A DNA stretch of 64,000 nt from Timema cristinae (Eukaryota > Arthropoda > Insecta > Phasmatodea > Timematidae), in NCBI GenBank assembly GCA_039000515.1, contig JBCFYV010002301.1, positions 21,177-85,176 on the forward strand, written 5' to 3'. The notes beneath the pieces are model-generated. The model ran no database searches, was not told where the DNA came from, and worked only from the letters and a program-made list of their open reading frames with translations. Position numbers and translations under genes: made by a program. Of this stretch, positions 52,691-64,000 are shown one piece after another (the first letter of the stretch is position 1; each line of letters begins with the position of its first letter).

Positions 52691-55600
52691 CATCAATGAG
52701 GAAGAATAAAATAAAGATAAAACAGCGCGGGACCCGAGACACACTGTTCTGGTCCAGGCGGCGTTGGGTAATGGGTGGTATCCTCTGCCGGATTCGAGCC
52801 GTAGCCCTAAGTAGCTGCGGCCGGGATTGGGGCTGCTCACTTCCGTTGGGAGGTTTCGATCGTGGACGGCTTTAAGGTTGCAGCGATCGACGTTTCGCTG
52901 ATAGCTGTCGTGTTCAGAAATGCAAGATCCTCCCAGTAACCAGCATTGTTGGGGTGGGGTGGGGGGGTTGAGCCCCAGATGGGTTGTCTTGAAATCGTGC
53001 TAAGCTGGATAGAATTCGCGCGAGCTGCGCGGCTTATTCGTACGCACCCCAGTTCTCGCCGGACGTGGGCGATGTTGAGAGTAGCAGGGCAAATTTAGCT
53101 TGCGAGCGTCCTAAGGCGGTGGCGAGGGCATCCTATCGGGCCTAGAAGAGGATGGAAGTAAGATGGGTAAGAAGAAGGATGGAATGAGAAAATCCCTAGG
53201 GCGCCAAACTCGCGCTGCGCACCGAGTCCGGTGTCCCAGTAGTGGAACGAGGAGTGCCGGCGTTGCTATTTACTAGGACGGGGCGTGCGAAGAGCGCCTG
53301 GGTGGCGTATGGCTTTAATCGACGTCGGCTGACTTGCGGGAGGGGTAATCTGGGGAGGTCATTCCGTGATTCTAGGGGCGTGCTAGGAGCTCGCCGTGAT
53401 GATTCGAGGAAAGCAGAAGAGAGACCCCCCCTGTGGAGACAGTTTTTATGTTCTACTCTTTAGCTATTAACCACTGCGGGCCACAACCAAGGTTGGGATC
53501 ACATTGTCGTAGGTACGTAGTAGGCAAAATAGCCGATTATAATAAACCTGAGGCGCACTGGGGGGCAGGTGTAAGCGGTTGGTCACGGTGTTGTCTCGCT
53601 CCCGCTATGGAGGCGCCAATGGTATTGGGCTCGATGTTCGCCGCTAGTTTCTAGCGGACAGCGGAGCTACTGCTAGACGAGTGTCGCGTGGCATAGATGC
53701 GGCGAGCAGTTCGAGGCGCGGCTTACTTATTGAGTTTTGGGGCCAAATCGGAGGGGAGGATGTATAACCGGCCCGCCGTTTACTGAAAGAGGAGAATTGT
53801 TACACGTTGGTGCCCGTGTGGCGCGGCAGACGGGGTCAATAACAACTGTCTGGACCACTGATGAATCCATAACGACTATAGATTGCGCACAACTAGCCAG
53901 CCCAATGAGCAATGAACGAGTGCGGTTCACTCTTACGCGACCTCTAACAAATATGATGTTTGTGGAATCTCAAGTCAATTACCAAACACTGAGTGGATCA
54001 ATCACAGCAACCGTATATCACCTAATATATAAAAACATGGCAAGAGGCGATAATATTAGAGCCTAAACTAGCTAGAAATGAATAGACACAAATAGCCTAA
54101 CAATAGTTAGTGTAAAAATGACAAAATAATATAGAAGAAGAACTGCATCATAAAAAGATTTATATAGTATACTAAGAATCCATGCAATCTAGACTATACA
54201 CAATATGCAATGTGGCATTTCTACAGCCGATAACCCGATCCACGAAAGTGGATCAACTTAGTTCAAGCGACCTTGAGACTGAGCAGCTCGATAGACGCTT
54301 CTCCTCCATAAACAAGCACCTCTTGCTGTCTTCTGTTATGATTTGGAATAGCTTGACAGACACTCACTAGTCGGATACGGAGACAATAATTTAAAAACCA
54401 CGTTTAATTAAGGGCGGTTCCGGAGGAAATACAACATCATCCTAATTTTTAAATATCTAAATAATTATGTCTGATAAGACACTATCGACGGTAAAGGTTA
54501 AACAACAACCAAAACTTCTATACAGATTGATTTATATATCAATAAAAAATGGAGGTGCCTACCAGGTAGTATATTTAAATTAGCACATAACGTTATTCAG
54601 CTAATATCGACGATAACATAAGCATACAGTGACAACGTGCACGTACCTGTCCGTTCAGTCTTGGTTGTGTGGATTGACTACCAATTATTGGGCAGGTTGC
54701 ATTCAAGTCTCGCACAGGGCTGAGACGACAGATACGATCTCGCTGTAGCACAATCTGAGGTTGTGGGCATGGGGCTCGTAATGGCCTTTTCGGATGACGT
54801 CTCAGGTGCAGGGCAAGGTGAGCGACTGTGCGTCGGCACGTGTCCGATAATTGACGTGGAATAGCAGCGCAGGGGGCCCGCAATATTATTTAATGAACCA
54901 ATGGTCGTGATGTTTACACTGTGGCTGCGAGGAGCGCGTAAGGTTTCCTGATCTTTATTTCGAATTTAAGTACTAATCTTGGGATCCCAGCATCATGCAA
55001 GACCTGAAAGCGAGGTGTATAAAGCGTTTGAATTTACTGTAGAAGTTGTGAGTGTGGGAGGCTGCTCTTGGGTGCGGTGATAGGGTAGAAGGGCGCTTGG
55101 TTTGTGTTGATTAGTGTGGGTGGTTAGGGGGTTTTGGTTTTTGCGTTCTGGCTTATAGAGCCTTGGTGAGATCAAAGAAGGGCATTGATTACGGGGGGGC
55201 AGTGTTTGTAGGATGGTGTGCCGCTAGAGCGCCTAGGCGTGGAAGATGCTCGAGGAGCGTCCAGCCGATGTTGGCAATTCGACCTGGCGAATGGTCTTGC
55301 GGTAGCGGCAGTCCAGTCGACGATTTGGCGGATCTGTGGGCTGACGCCTGGTGAGCCCCGCAGTCTTTTACTATAGGCCGCGGTCATTACCGGGGCCTGG
55401 CATCTTACGAGGCGAATGAACTGCATTGCGATGCCAAATAATGTTGCTGTACGACGCTGTGATTGGTGCGATGGGGCCCTCGGGGGCGGTGAGGTGCGTT
55501 GTCGTAGTATAGAAAGCTAGAATGGCGGTGAGGTACAAGGCGGGGCGGTCGGAATCTCGGATGCTAGGATCTGTTTGTCGACTACGTGTAGAGATAGTCC

Positions 55601-57262
55601 TGCCAAGAGGGCTAGCCGCCACATCACCATTCAGTTTCGTCCCGTGAATAATACGGCCCTCCGAGAGTGTTATGCGGGAGGATGGGGGGTATGGTGTTTG
55701 TGGTGATGGGCCCGGGTATTTGTTGATCTTGGGTCCAAGGTTCCCTAAAGCGATCGCACCCAAACTTGTATATGAGAGGACTTTTTTATGAGTGAGGCTG
55801 CCTCGTCCGACTCAGCTTTCGACGGATTGTGAGCGCATCTACACTGGGATGGCTCTAAATGTGGGTAAAATGAAGGAGAAAAGGAAAAGAAATGCTGGAG
55901 TGCTCCGAGTGGGATGTGCTTGTGGTTTGTGGAAGGATCGCAATTTTAAAGTTGGTACCTATAGAAGATTAGACAGTGGTTTTTACAGCTGACATTATAA
56001 AGCCATGTTTTAAGTCTTTGTGTTTTGTTTATGGGTGCGCGAAGTAGTCACCGTTCTGTCCGTCATTTGGTGCTGGTGGGCGAGAGAATTACATAGTGGT
56101 CTCTGTGCATTTGTCCACGGGTCTGGCTAGCGTCGTGAATCGCGCTGCGTGCAGATAATGAATGCAGGCGAACAAATTTTTAAAAATGATACATGTAAGG
56201 TGGTCACCCGCGTGCGCCTTTTGGCTGCTCCTGGTCACGCTTGGTCTTTCCGTAGAATGACTGAGGCGGCTAGACCCGACCCTGCGCGGCCAGGCAGCCA
56301 AAGGAGGTCAGCGAGGGGGCGGTATGCGTCGCGAGGCGTAGTTGGTGTCCATGTTTAGATCTAAATGAGTTATGTTCGCGTGGAGTGCTTACGCACGCTG
56401 CATGGCAGCAGAGTGGGTTCTCGACTGCCCGCTGCTCAGAAGCAAGGCTGCGGTCCATCAGTGATCGGTGAGTCGCGATGGTCCGACCTTGCTATACGAG
56501 TAAGTTAGAAGAGAGGAGTCATCGGACGAGACTCCGCGTGCGGCATGACTTTCATTGACCCGAGTAGTTTTTTGACTAAGAGGGGATGACTCACCTCCAG
56601 TGTGTGAGTTTTGTGATACTCCGTGGCTTAAGTGAGACATCACATTATTGGTTGGAGTGTCGCATACTAATCCCCTCTGATCCGTCATGGACTCATGATT
56701 TTTAAGAGGTGACTTACGTTTTTTTATTACTGTGAATAGTGGGCGATGAGTTAGTTGTTTAGTGTACTGGGGCGTTTTTAGTGACGCGCAGGCGGATCTT
56801 TTTTAATCGATTTGAGGTCAGCTTTTATTAAGTGGCTGCTTTTTGGGTTTTGTTAAATATTCGTGTCATATTGAGATCTTTTTAAGCAGTTTTATTACAA
56901 ATTTAACATGGTTGTTTAGGTGTTCTGGGTTGTTGAGGACGTTTTATGCATGTTTAACAGTTGGGTGTTTTGTCTTTTAAGCGTGTTAAATTGAATATTT
57001 CTGTGTTTGTCTTTTTATTGGAGTGAGTACACTTGTGGTTATTGTGTTTTATGCGTGGTATCACTTAATTTTATACCAGAATGCTTGGGGCCGCCCCCCG
57101 GCGCTTTCCATTTGAGCACTCCTAGGAGTGTCTCAGATGGTGAATGTTTTATGCTGCTTTCCTCTATGGGATAGGTTTTATTATGTGTTTTTAATATATT
57201 TCAAGCGCGGCTAATGATCGATATGTTTCGATGGGCCTTGTAAAACCGACAATAATAATAGG
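52691..57262 (+). repeat. Right-arm mirror of LINE C
   Basis: 53,360-53,640 corresponds to 36,490-36,230; 54,180-54,360 to about 35,850-35,690; 57,230-57,262 to the C tail at 33,343. It includes, at about 53,040-53,360, the roughly 240 bp of endonuclease sequence missing from the left copy. Confidence 0.75.
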
Positions 57263-59180
57263 AATAATAGATAAAGTAATCCTTCCGTTTATTGTGTTTG
57301 CAGGAGACCGGCACTTGCCGGCCTGCAACTGACAGGCCGCAATGCTTCGTGAGGTATCGGATGTATACCGTAGAGACTGGGGGGAGGGGGGGAGGGGGGT
57401 GAGACGGGGGACGAAGCGGCATTACTTGCGATGCGGCTAGCGGAGGTGTGGGCTATACTTGCCCGTGTAGCAATATATATAAATAAGTCTGAGTAAATGA
57501 TTGTATCTGGATCTCAGGCAGTATGTTGGCTGTGAGAGTCTCGGCCTTCCTATAGATGAACTGTAGCAATTCTACCTCTCGCCCCACGGGCAGTTGGAAG
57601 CGTGTTTCAAAGAGGAGGCGCTAGTAGGGCCCGTCATTAAAGTCAGACTTTCGGCCGCCCCTATATTGATCTATGGGGACTTTAACGGCACCAGCATACT
57701 GGGTGTGGGGCTATGTTATAGCAGACGCCCGGCGGGAGGTTAGTGGAAGAAGGATATTCATGGTCGTCGGAACTTGGTGTTGAAGTGATGCACCGGACCC
57801 AGACACAGCTTGTTCCACGCTTTAATGGGTGTATCCTTGCTGCTCATCGTCCTTAAACGTTCTATGTAGCGCGCCGGGATCGCTGGCCCACTTTCGCTTT
57901 GGGAGTCCACTTGCGGAGTCTATGTGGAAGCGATCACTTTTCCCCGATTGCTGCTCGCTGAATTGAGAGACGCGGGCTGCGCCGTATATCACGAGTCGAG
58001 GCGCACAATGAGGGTGCGTAAAGGCGTGCTGGGACTGGGGAGTAAATGTTCGGCGAGCTCGCCGTATTTGTGTAGGTCGAACCCCTTTCGGTCCGGACGG
58101 TCGAGTGTTAATTATTGCGCCAATATAGTCTTCGATCGGTGCATCAGTGTGCGAGGGAATCGGATCCTCTAAATCCTCGGCCAAAGCTCCGCGGCCACCA
58201 TGCCTGTTTCCCTAGGTGGAACGAGAGTGTAGAGTTGGCGCATGTTCTGACCGTCGAAGGAGCGAGTAGCGGTTGCTTGCTCATGCGGCGTGCGCGTGAC
58301 GTGGATGTGTTTGGGGAGAATAAAATTGATATGAATGCGTACGAGGGTATCATATGCGGTTTAGGCGTGCTCGAGCTCGCGCGTATGAGTTGCGGTGAAA
58401 GCAGAAGAGAGTCTTTGGAGATTCCAGTTTATATCTGAGCGGGGCCTAAGCAATTTCGCTACTCGGCCATCTGACAAACTAAGGTTGGGACAATATTGCG
58501 TTAAATTACGTATAGCAAAAATAGCCTATCATAAGCATAGCCTGCCCTCATGGTCAATGATGGGTACGCTTGTCTCTCTCCCCTTGTGGAGTCGCCAATG
58601 TATTGGCAGCTATGTTCACCGCGTCGATATGCTGGAGCACGTCAAGCTAGCTCAAATTAGAGTTGTCAGGCGGCAGGAGAGCGAACAATAGAGGAGCGCC
58701 ATTCTATTGAGCTTTTTGGGTCAGAGTCAGGAGGATTACAACCTCCGCGCTTACGTTTTATGTAATGAACTGGACCTATTCCAGTGGCCTGAGGCAGGGT
58801 AGCACAGCTGTGGCGGCCCGACGACATTAATTAGTGAAGATGGTTGCGGTAGTTACCGCCCTGCAGGACGAGCAGTGGTCTGTTGGAACCTCTAGCAGAA
58901 GAGGCTGTATGGGAACTCGTCAGTTCGTCGCAACATTGTGGAGGGGCAGATGCAGGACCAATTATGCTCCCTGCTATGTATAAGAAGTGGGGCGAAGGGA
59001 AAATTAGAACCTAACTAGTATTGACGCGATAGCGCTGTAAACATATTTGTGTATGCAAAAATATTGGAAAAAAATGATATAATAAAGGATTAAATAATAG
59101 GTATTTAGAGAATCCCAGCAATCTACTAATCAAGTATTCAATGTGGTATTCGCCGCAACCGATACTAACGGTGATACCAT
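57263..59180 (+). repeat. Right-arm mirror of part of LINE B
   Basis: Starts at the B/C junction (TAATCCTTCC...TTGTGTTTGCAGGAGACC) and follows B to about 31,770. 58,930-59,165 aligns with the RT start (ATTGGAAAAAAATGAT, then CAATCTACTA and TTCAATGTGG). Similarity stops near 59,170. Confidence 0.75.
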
Positions 59181-59361
59181 CACTTTCTATAAAGAAAACA
59201 GAAGTCAAAATGACCGAATAAAGAATGACAAAATGACAGAGCCAGTGATAATATCTATAAAAGATGGCAGCCGATCACATGACTTCACGTGAAAATACTC
59301 ACTTATTACATGACATTATGAGCTTGAAAGTTTATTACTGCACTCACAAAAATACGCCACC

Positions 59362-59922
59362 TACCTCTATCTTGAGCTAGTTCTATCCAGTTCACCTCAT
59401 CACACCCTGAGCTAGTTCTATCCAGTCCAACTCATTACACCCTGAGCTAGTTCTATCCAGTCCAACTCATTACACCCTGAGCTAGTTCTATCCAGTCCAA
59501 CTCATTACACCCTGAGTTAGTTCTATCCAGTCCAACTCATTACACCTGAGCTAGTTCTATCCAGTCCAACTCATTACACCCTGAGCTAGTTCTATCCAGT
59601 CCAACTCATTACACCCTGAGCTAGTTCTATCCAGCCCAACTCATTACACCCTGAGTTAGTTATATCCAGTCCACCTCATCACACCCTGAGCTAGTTCTAT
59701 CCAGCCCAACTCATTACATCCTATCTCTATCTTGAGATAGTTATATCCAGTCCACCTCATCACACCCTGAGCTAGTTCTATCCAGCCCAACTCATTACAT
59801 CCTATCTCTATCTTGAGATAGTTATATCCAGTCCACCTCATCACACCCTGAGCTAGTTCTATCCAGTCCAACTCATTACATCCTATCTCTATCTTGAGAT
59901 AGTTATATCCAGTCCACCTCAA
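59362..59922. repeat. Minisatellite, 35-bp unit passing into an 81-bp higher-order unit
   Basis: About eight copies of a 35-bp unit (CTGAGCTAGTTCTATCCAGT, then CCAACTCATTACACC) are followed by about three copies of an 81-bp composite. The composite joins one such unit to a variant containing ATCCTATCTCTATCTTGAGA. Because 81 is a multiple of three the composite part stays open in one minus-strand frame, but nothing suggests it is coding. Confidence 0.92.
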
Positions 59923-61172
59923 TTAAAGAATTCTTGAAGTTATGGAAACTTTACTAAAAAAACCCAAATATAATGTACTTGCTAAAGTGCTACCACAGCT
60001 TAGCTATCGGAGAGCACGAAATAAACATAATTGTACAAAATACACTTAAGCCTAAGAAAAGAAGAAAAAACTCATAATATACTATAACTATTTTGAAACA
60101 ATGAAGAAATAATGTATATAGTGGCTCAATAAAGATGTTTGCTTTATTTATATCCCATAACCGTATTGTACCCTACCTCTCCAGCCGGCCAGTAATATAC
60201 AAAACTAAGTACATTTTCTTCCTCTTCCCAGAGGTCTGTTAAATTCTCATATAATTATACTAATCCTAATACACTGTGAGGCGTTATTAGAAAGAAAAAA
60301 AATTAATAAATTTCAAGTACAGTCCAATCACAATATAAACATATATATAAATTTTATCCTCATTACATGTCCATACCATCTATGAAGAACAAAACACATT
60401 TACAAAGTTATGTAGATTTTTTTTTTAAATACCAATTGAAGCTCTAGACTGAATAATAAAAAATAAAAAAATAAGGTCCTCAGTAATGGAGGCGAAAATA
60501 CAAGTCGTGTCCCCTTGAGGAGCAGCTTAGCGGCTGAGAGCTTTAGCTATCTTTACGGGACCAATCACACTTACTTGCCTGGGTAGATCCGAGGATTTTC
60601 TTTGACAAATTCAGGCGGAACTTTAAGTTACCAGTAACAAAAAAAAAATGAAGTCTATCCAGAACAGTATCGGGCTCACCATTTAAGTTTTTTTTTCATG
60701 GTTGAAGTCAGACGAATTTCCGAAAAAATATCCCAACATCCGCTTAAACGCGCGTAAGAAAAGATTTATTATATTTTGAAGAATATAGAAAAAAAAAAGT
60801 CCTTTTTTCCGGCCTTATTATGGTCTACACCTTCTTAACAGGCAATAATAATCCATGATGCGTGTAGATTTCCTTGGATGCTGACGGACTCAAAAAACTC
60901 ACACGTCCTCTCACCTCCATCACTTCCAAGCCCAATGTCCTCTCCCGAAAATCCTCCCGTCCGGGCCCACTTTTCGAGCGTCTTCCCTGAATTACCCGAA
61001 AGTCGCCCGAAAAGGCGGTAAGATTCCCGCAAAAAAAATAATCCTAACTCCTAATATAGCATTCTTATATCATGTACAACATTAGGGAAAACGCTTAAAA
61101 TTAACAATAACAAAATTTTGATCAATAAAACAATTACAAAAAATTATTGCCTTCCTCCAAGACAAAAATTAG
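59923..61172. other. Non-coding, AT-rich; no gene recognised
   Basis: Short frames only. A GC-richer piece near 60,500-60,620 and another at 60,840-61,030 were inspected without finding protein motifs. Ends at the ATT tail of LINE E. Confidence 0.5.
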
Positions 61173-63787
61173 TATTATTATTATTATTGTTCAACGGCCC
61201 ATCGACACATCTAGGTCATTAGGGCCTTGAAATATATTATAAACATAATAAATCCCCATAGGGGAAAGAGATAAAACATTCACCATCTGAGACACTCCAT
61301 AGGAGTGCTCAGATGGCCTCTTGGTATAAATTAAGTGATACACCTGCTAAAAAAAAACCACAAGTGTATCACTCCAATAAAAAGACAAAACAAACATATT
61401 AAAATATAACACGTTAAAAAGACAAAACATGTTAAAATGATAATACGTTAAAAAGACAAAACATGTTAAATTGTAATAAAACTGTTAAAAAGATCTCAAT
61501 ATGAGATAATATCCAAAAGAGCCACTTTATAAAAGTGACTCAAATGGCATTAAAAAGATCCGCCTGGCGTATAAAACGGAGTAAACCAATAACTCCATCC
61601 GCACTATCGCGTAATAAAAAACGTAAGTCACCTTTAAAATCAAGAGCCAGACGGATAGGGGCTAGTTTGCGACACTCCACCAAAATGTGATGCACACTAA
61701 GGGGAGTATCACAAAACTCACACACTGGAGGTGGATCCCCTCTCAGTAAAAAACTATGGGTCAATGAAGTATGCCCGACGCGGAGTCTCGTCACGATGAC
61801 CTCCTCTCTTCTAGACTTTCGTATAGAAGAGGGCCATCGCGACACACCGTCCCTGATGGACCGCAGCTTGTTCTGAGCAGGGGTCGAGACCCACTGCTCG
61901 TGCCAGGTGCGTAAGACTCCACGCCGAACATAACCCTTTAGATCTAAAAACATGACACCCAGAATCGCCTCCGGAGGCAGGCGTGCTGCCTCCTTGGCTT
62001 CCTGGTCCGCCAGTTCATTTCCTGGAAGACCAGCGTGACCAGGAATCCAGCAAAAGGCGAGCCGGGTGATTAATGAATCAATTTTAAAAATTTGCTCATG
62101 TATCATCTGCAAGAGGGGATTCCAGGAGTAGAGAGTGGACAATGCCAACAGAGCACTCATGGAATCCGTGCAGATGAGGACAGAACGGTGACTATTTCGG
62201 TAAACAAAACACAAAGATTTAAAAATGGCATATAATTCAGCCGTAAAAACACTGGTTTCTTTAGGTGAACCAAATTTAAAATTGGATCCTTCTACAGCAA
62301 AAGCACATCCCACGGAGGTTCCAGATTTAGAGCCGTCAGTGTAGATGCGCTCAAATCCGTGAAAGCGAGTGGAGAGGAGCTCATTAAAGGTCCTCTAATA
62401 TACAAAGGTTTGGCTAGATCAAAATGGCATTGAGGTAGACGTATCTTCCAGGGAGAAACACGACCTGGGGATGTGGGGATAGCCTTTGGCAAAACTATTC
62501 CACACGTGTCGAAAACCGATAGCATCCTGATCCCAACCGGCCTTGTACTACGCCATTTGGTTTCATACAAGACACGGTTAGGGGGATTAAACACAGGACG
62601 ATAGGCAACATGCTGCTCCATGCAATGAAGTTTCGACACGTAAGATGCCAGAAGATAGGACCGCCGGTAAGATAGAGGCGGCTCACCGGCGTCGGCACAG
62701 ATGCTGACGACTGGACTGGTACGAAAGGCACCAGTAGCCAGTCGAATGCCAGCATGGTGGACACTATCTAGCATCTTTAAACGCCGAGGGTCTAGCTGAG
62801 CCATAAACAAAGCTCCCGTAATCTAGTTTAGATCTGACCAGGGCCCTATACAGGCGCATCAAGGTTTCCCTATCAGCACCCAGGACCGGCCGCTAACCAC
62901 TTTGAGCAAATTCAATGCCTTGATACACCTCGCTTTAAGGTCTTTGATGTAGGGGTCCAAGTTAGTTTAAAATCGAATAAAAGTCCCAGGAACCTTACGG
63001 TCTCGGAGACAGGTAAAACAACGGTGTTCATTAAAATATTGGGGGCTGGCTGTATTCTGCGTAATCTATGGAAGTGGACGACAGTCGTCTTGGCCGCAGA
63101 GAAACGAAAGCCATTACGAGATGCCCACAACCATAGATTGTTTACAGCGAGTTGTATCTGTCGTTCAGCCCTGTGGAGACTTGATGAACTGCGATAAATT
63201 ACGTAGTCATCCACAAAAAGGCATGAACGAACAGGTGAGTGCAGGTTGTCCACAATACTATTTATCGCGATAGCGAACAACGTACAGCTCAGAATACTAC
63301 CTTGAGGCACCCCATTTTCTTGAATAAAATCATCGGATAAGGTGTTATTCAACCTTACCCGGAAGTGTCTATCCGACATAAAATTAGATATAAAAGTAGG
63401 AAGGTTTCCTTGAAACCCCCAATTAAAAAGTGTTTTCAAAATGCCGTACCGCCAGGTGGTATCGTACGCTTTCTCCAGATCGAAGAAGACAGCCAGAAGA
63501 TGCTGCTTATGGAGAAAAGCGTCACGAATAGCCGTCTCTAGACAGACAAGGTGATCCACCGTGGATCGGTTACGGCGAAAACCACATTGAATATTAGATA
63601 GCAGATTGCGGGATTCTAAATACCATATAAGTTGCTTATTAATTATTTTTTCCAATATTTTACATACACAACTAGTTAAAGCTATCGGTCTATAGCTAGT
63701 TGGCTCTAATTTATCTTTGCCACTTTTATATATAGGTAAAACGGTTGCTTGCCTCCATAGTGAGGGGAACTGATGAGATTCCCAAAT
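61173..63787 (-). mobile_element. I-clade LINE copy E, 5'-truncated, inserted in a gypsy integrase gene
   Basis: ATT tail at about 61,174-61,190, the conserved 3' UTR hairpins, RNase H and RT up to the sequence GAGATTCCCAAA (63,776-63,786). Beyond that point similarity to copies A-C stops and gypsy integrase sequence begins. Truncation at the 5' end is usual for LINE insertions. The gypsy continuation could not be recognised on the left side, so the target may also have suffered a deletion. Confidence 0.87.
61540..63787 (-). pseudogene. I-type ORF2 remnant of copy E: RT and RNase H
   Basis: RT is read in 63,787-62,912 (FFDLEKAYD, PQGS, FVDD at about 63,210) and continues after frameshifts near 62,950 and 62,800. 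RNase H (62,313-61,540) holds the D, E, D, H and D residues and the C-terminal zinc-like motif. The RT/RNase H junction is continuous in one frame here (62,810-62,292), which shows the ancestral arrangement broken in A and B. A deletion of about 24 bp near 62,405 removes part of the spacer before RNase H. Confidence 0.87.
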
Positions 63788-64000
63788 ATTAAACAAAGGG
63801 TGGACCAGCTCCCGCCCAAGGAACACGGAAGCCGGCGAGCATCCAGTCGACTCGTGATAGGCGGAGTTTAAACGCCATATTCAAGAAATCTAACTCTCTA
63901 TCCCACTTCTGTTGTACCTGATTATGAAAAATAGTCAGGGCTATTCCCAGGTTCCTGTTAAACCTTTCTACATGGTTAGGTCCCGGATGGTAAGGACTGG
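63788..64000 (-). pseudogene. Ty3/gypsy integrase fragment (second gypsy lineage)
   Basis: Minus-strand translation from the window edge gives the integrase core end: SPYHPGPNHVERFNRNL (Glu of the D,D-35-E triad within it), then LDFLNMAF. After a 1-base frameshift near 63,867 it continues with NSAYHESTGCSP and FLGREL. This is the region after the catalytic Glu in gypsy integrases. It differs clearly from the integrase at 6.5-7.4 kb, so it is another family. Its frame runs straight into the RT of LINE E. Confidence 0.85.

Larger units (their letters stand above)
36490..59180. other. Error-rich inverted repeat (probable fold-back read in the assembly)
   Basis: From 36,490 the text is readable as LINE sequence only with an indel every few bases. 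Left arm 36,490-44,700 (minus-strand LINE sense) is mirrored by right arm 44,770-59,180 (plus-strand sense). The mirror carries on past 36,490 into clean copies C and B, down to about 31,770. Paired landmarks: CGGATCGTAGACCC at 44,581 with CTACGGATCG at 44,837; LINE tail at 36,733 with that near 52,680. Short frames in this interval are noise and are not annotated. Confidence 0.85.

Noticed and set aside
44500..53700. GC-rich island with several Pro- or Gly-rich reading frames that could look like host exons
   Set aside because: The sequence aligns, with indels, to reverse complements of the LINE copies; proline and glycine runs come from poly-G blocks.
59656..59922. Repetitive 88-residue protein with a 27-residue period on the minus strand
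   Set aside because: It is just the 81-bp satellite unit read in a frame that happens to lack stops.

Overview
The window is eukaryotic DNA, most likely from an arthropod. The reasons are a stack of I-clade and Jockey-clade LINEs, Ty3/gypsy elements, tRNA-headed SINEs, an arthropod-style heat-shock core promoter (heat-shock elements, TATA box, CAGTT initiator) and AT-rich spacers. I see no complete host gene. Nearly every long reading frame belongs to a transposable element, almost all on the minus strand. One 100-base run of N marks an assembly gap.

Layout. 1-4.6 kb: AT-rich spacer with a possible heat-shock promoter and two SINE-like remnants. 4.7-18.0 kb: a full-length Ty3/gypsy LTR retrotransposon (1.05-kb LTRs, 4-bp target duplication AACT) with gag and pol in a -1 frameshift arrangement. 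Its right-hand LTR is split by a 5.6-kb Jockey-type LINE. 18.0-21.5 kb: duplicated flank, assembly gap, GA-rich DNA and SINEs. 21.5-27.8 kb: I-type LINE copy A with both ORFs. 27.8-28.7 kb: a second copy of the gypsy flank without the gypsy insertion (paralogous empty site). 29.3-36.5 kb: I-type LINEs B and C, each broken by the next. 36.5-59.2 kb: error-rich sequence that is a large inverted repeat. 59.4-59.9 kb: minisatellite. 61.2-63.8 kb: 5'-truncated I-type LINE E, inserted into the integrase gene of another gypsy element (63.8-64.0 kb).

Sequence quality. From about 36,490 to 59,180 the text is a noisy palindrome with its axis near 44.7 kb. The left arm reads on from LINE C into a LINE D (minus strand). 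The right arm reads D, C and B back again on the plus strand, full of indels and poly-G blocks. This looks like an uncorrected fold-back long read placed in the assembly, so reading frames there should not be trusted.

Order of events that can be read: a SINE inserted (14-bp target duplication); its locus was duplicated; gypsy inserted into one duplicate; the Jockey LINE then inserted at the predicted transcription start of the gypsy 5' LTR, leaving the gypsy TATA box and a duplicated initiator 4 nt upstream of the LINE. The most distinctive coding observation is a gypsy Gag that carries two tandem PHD-type zinc fingers before its capsid-like region.
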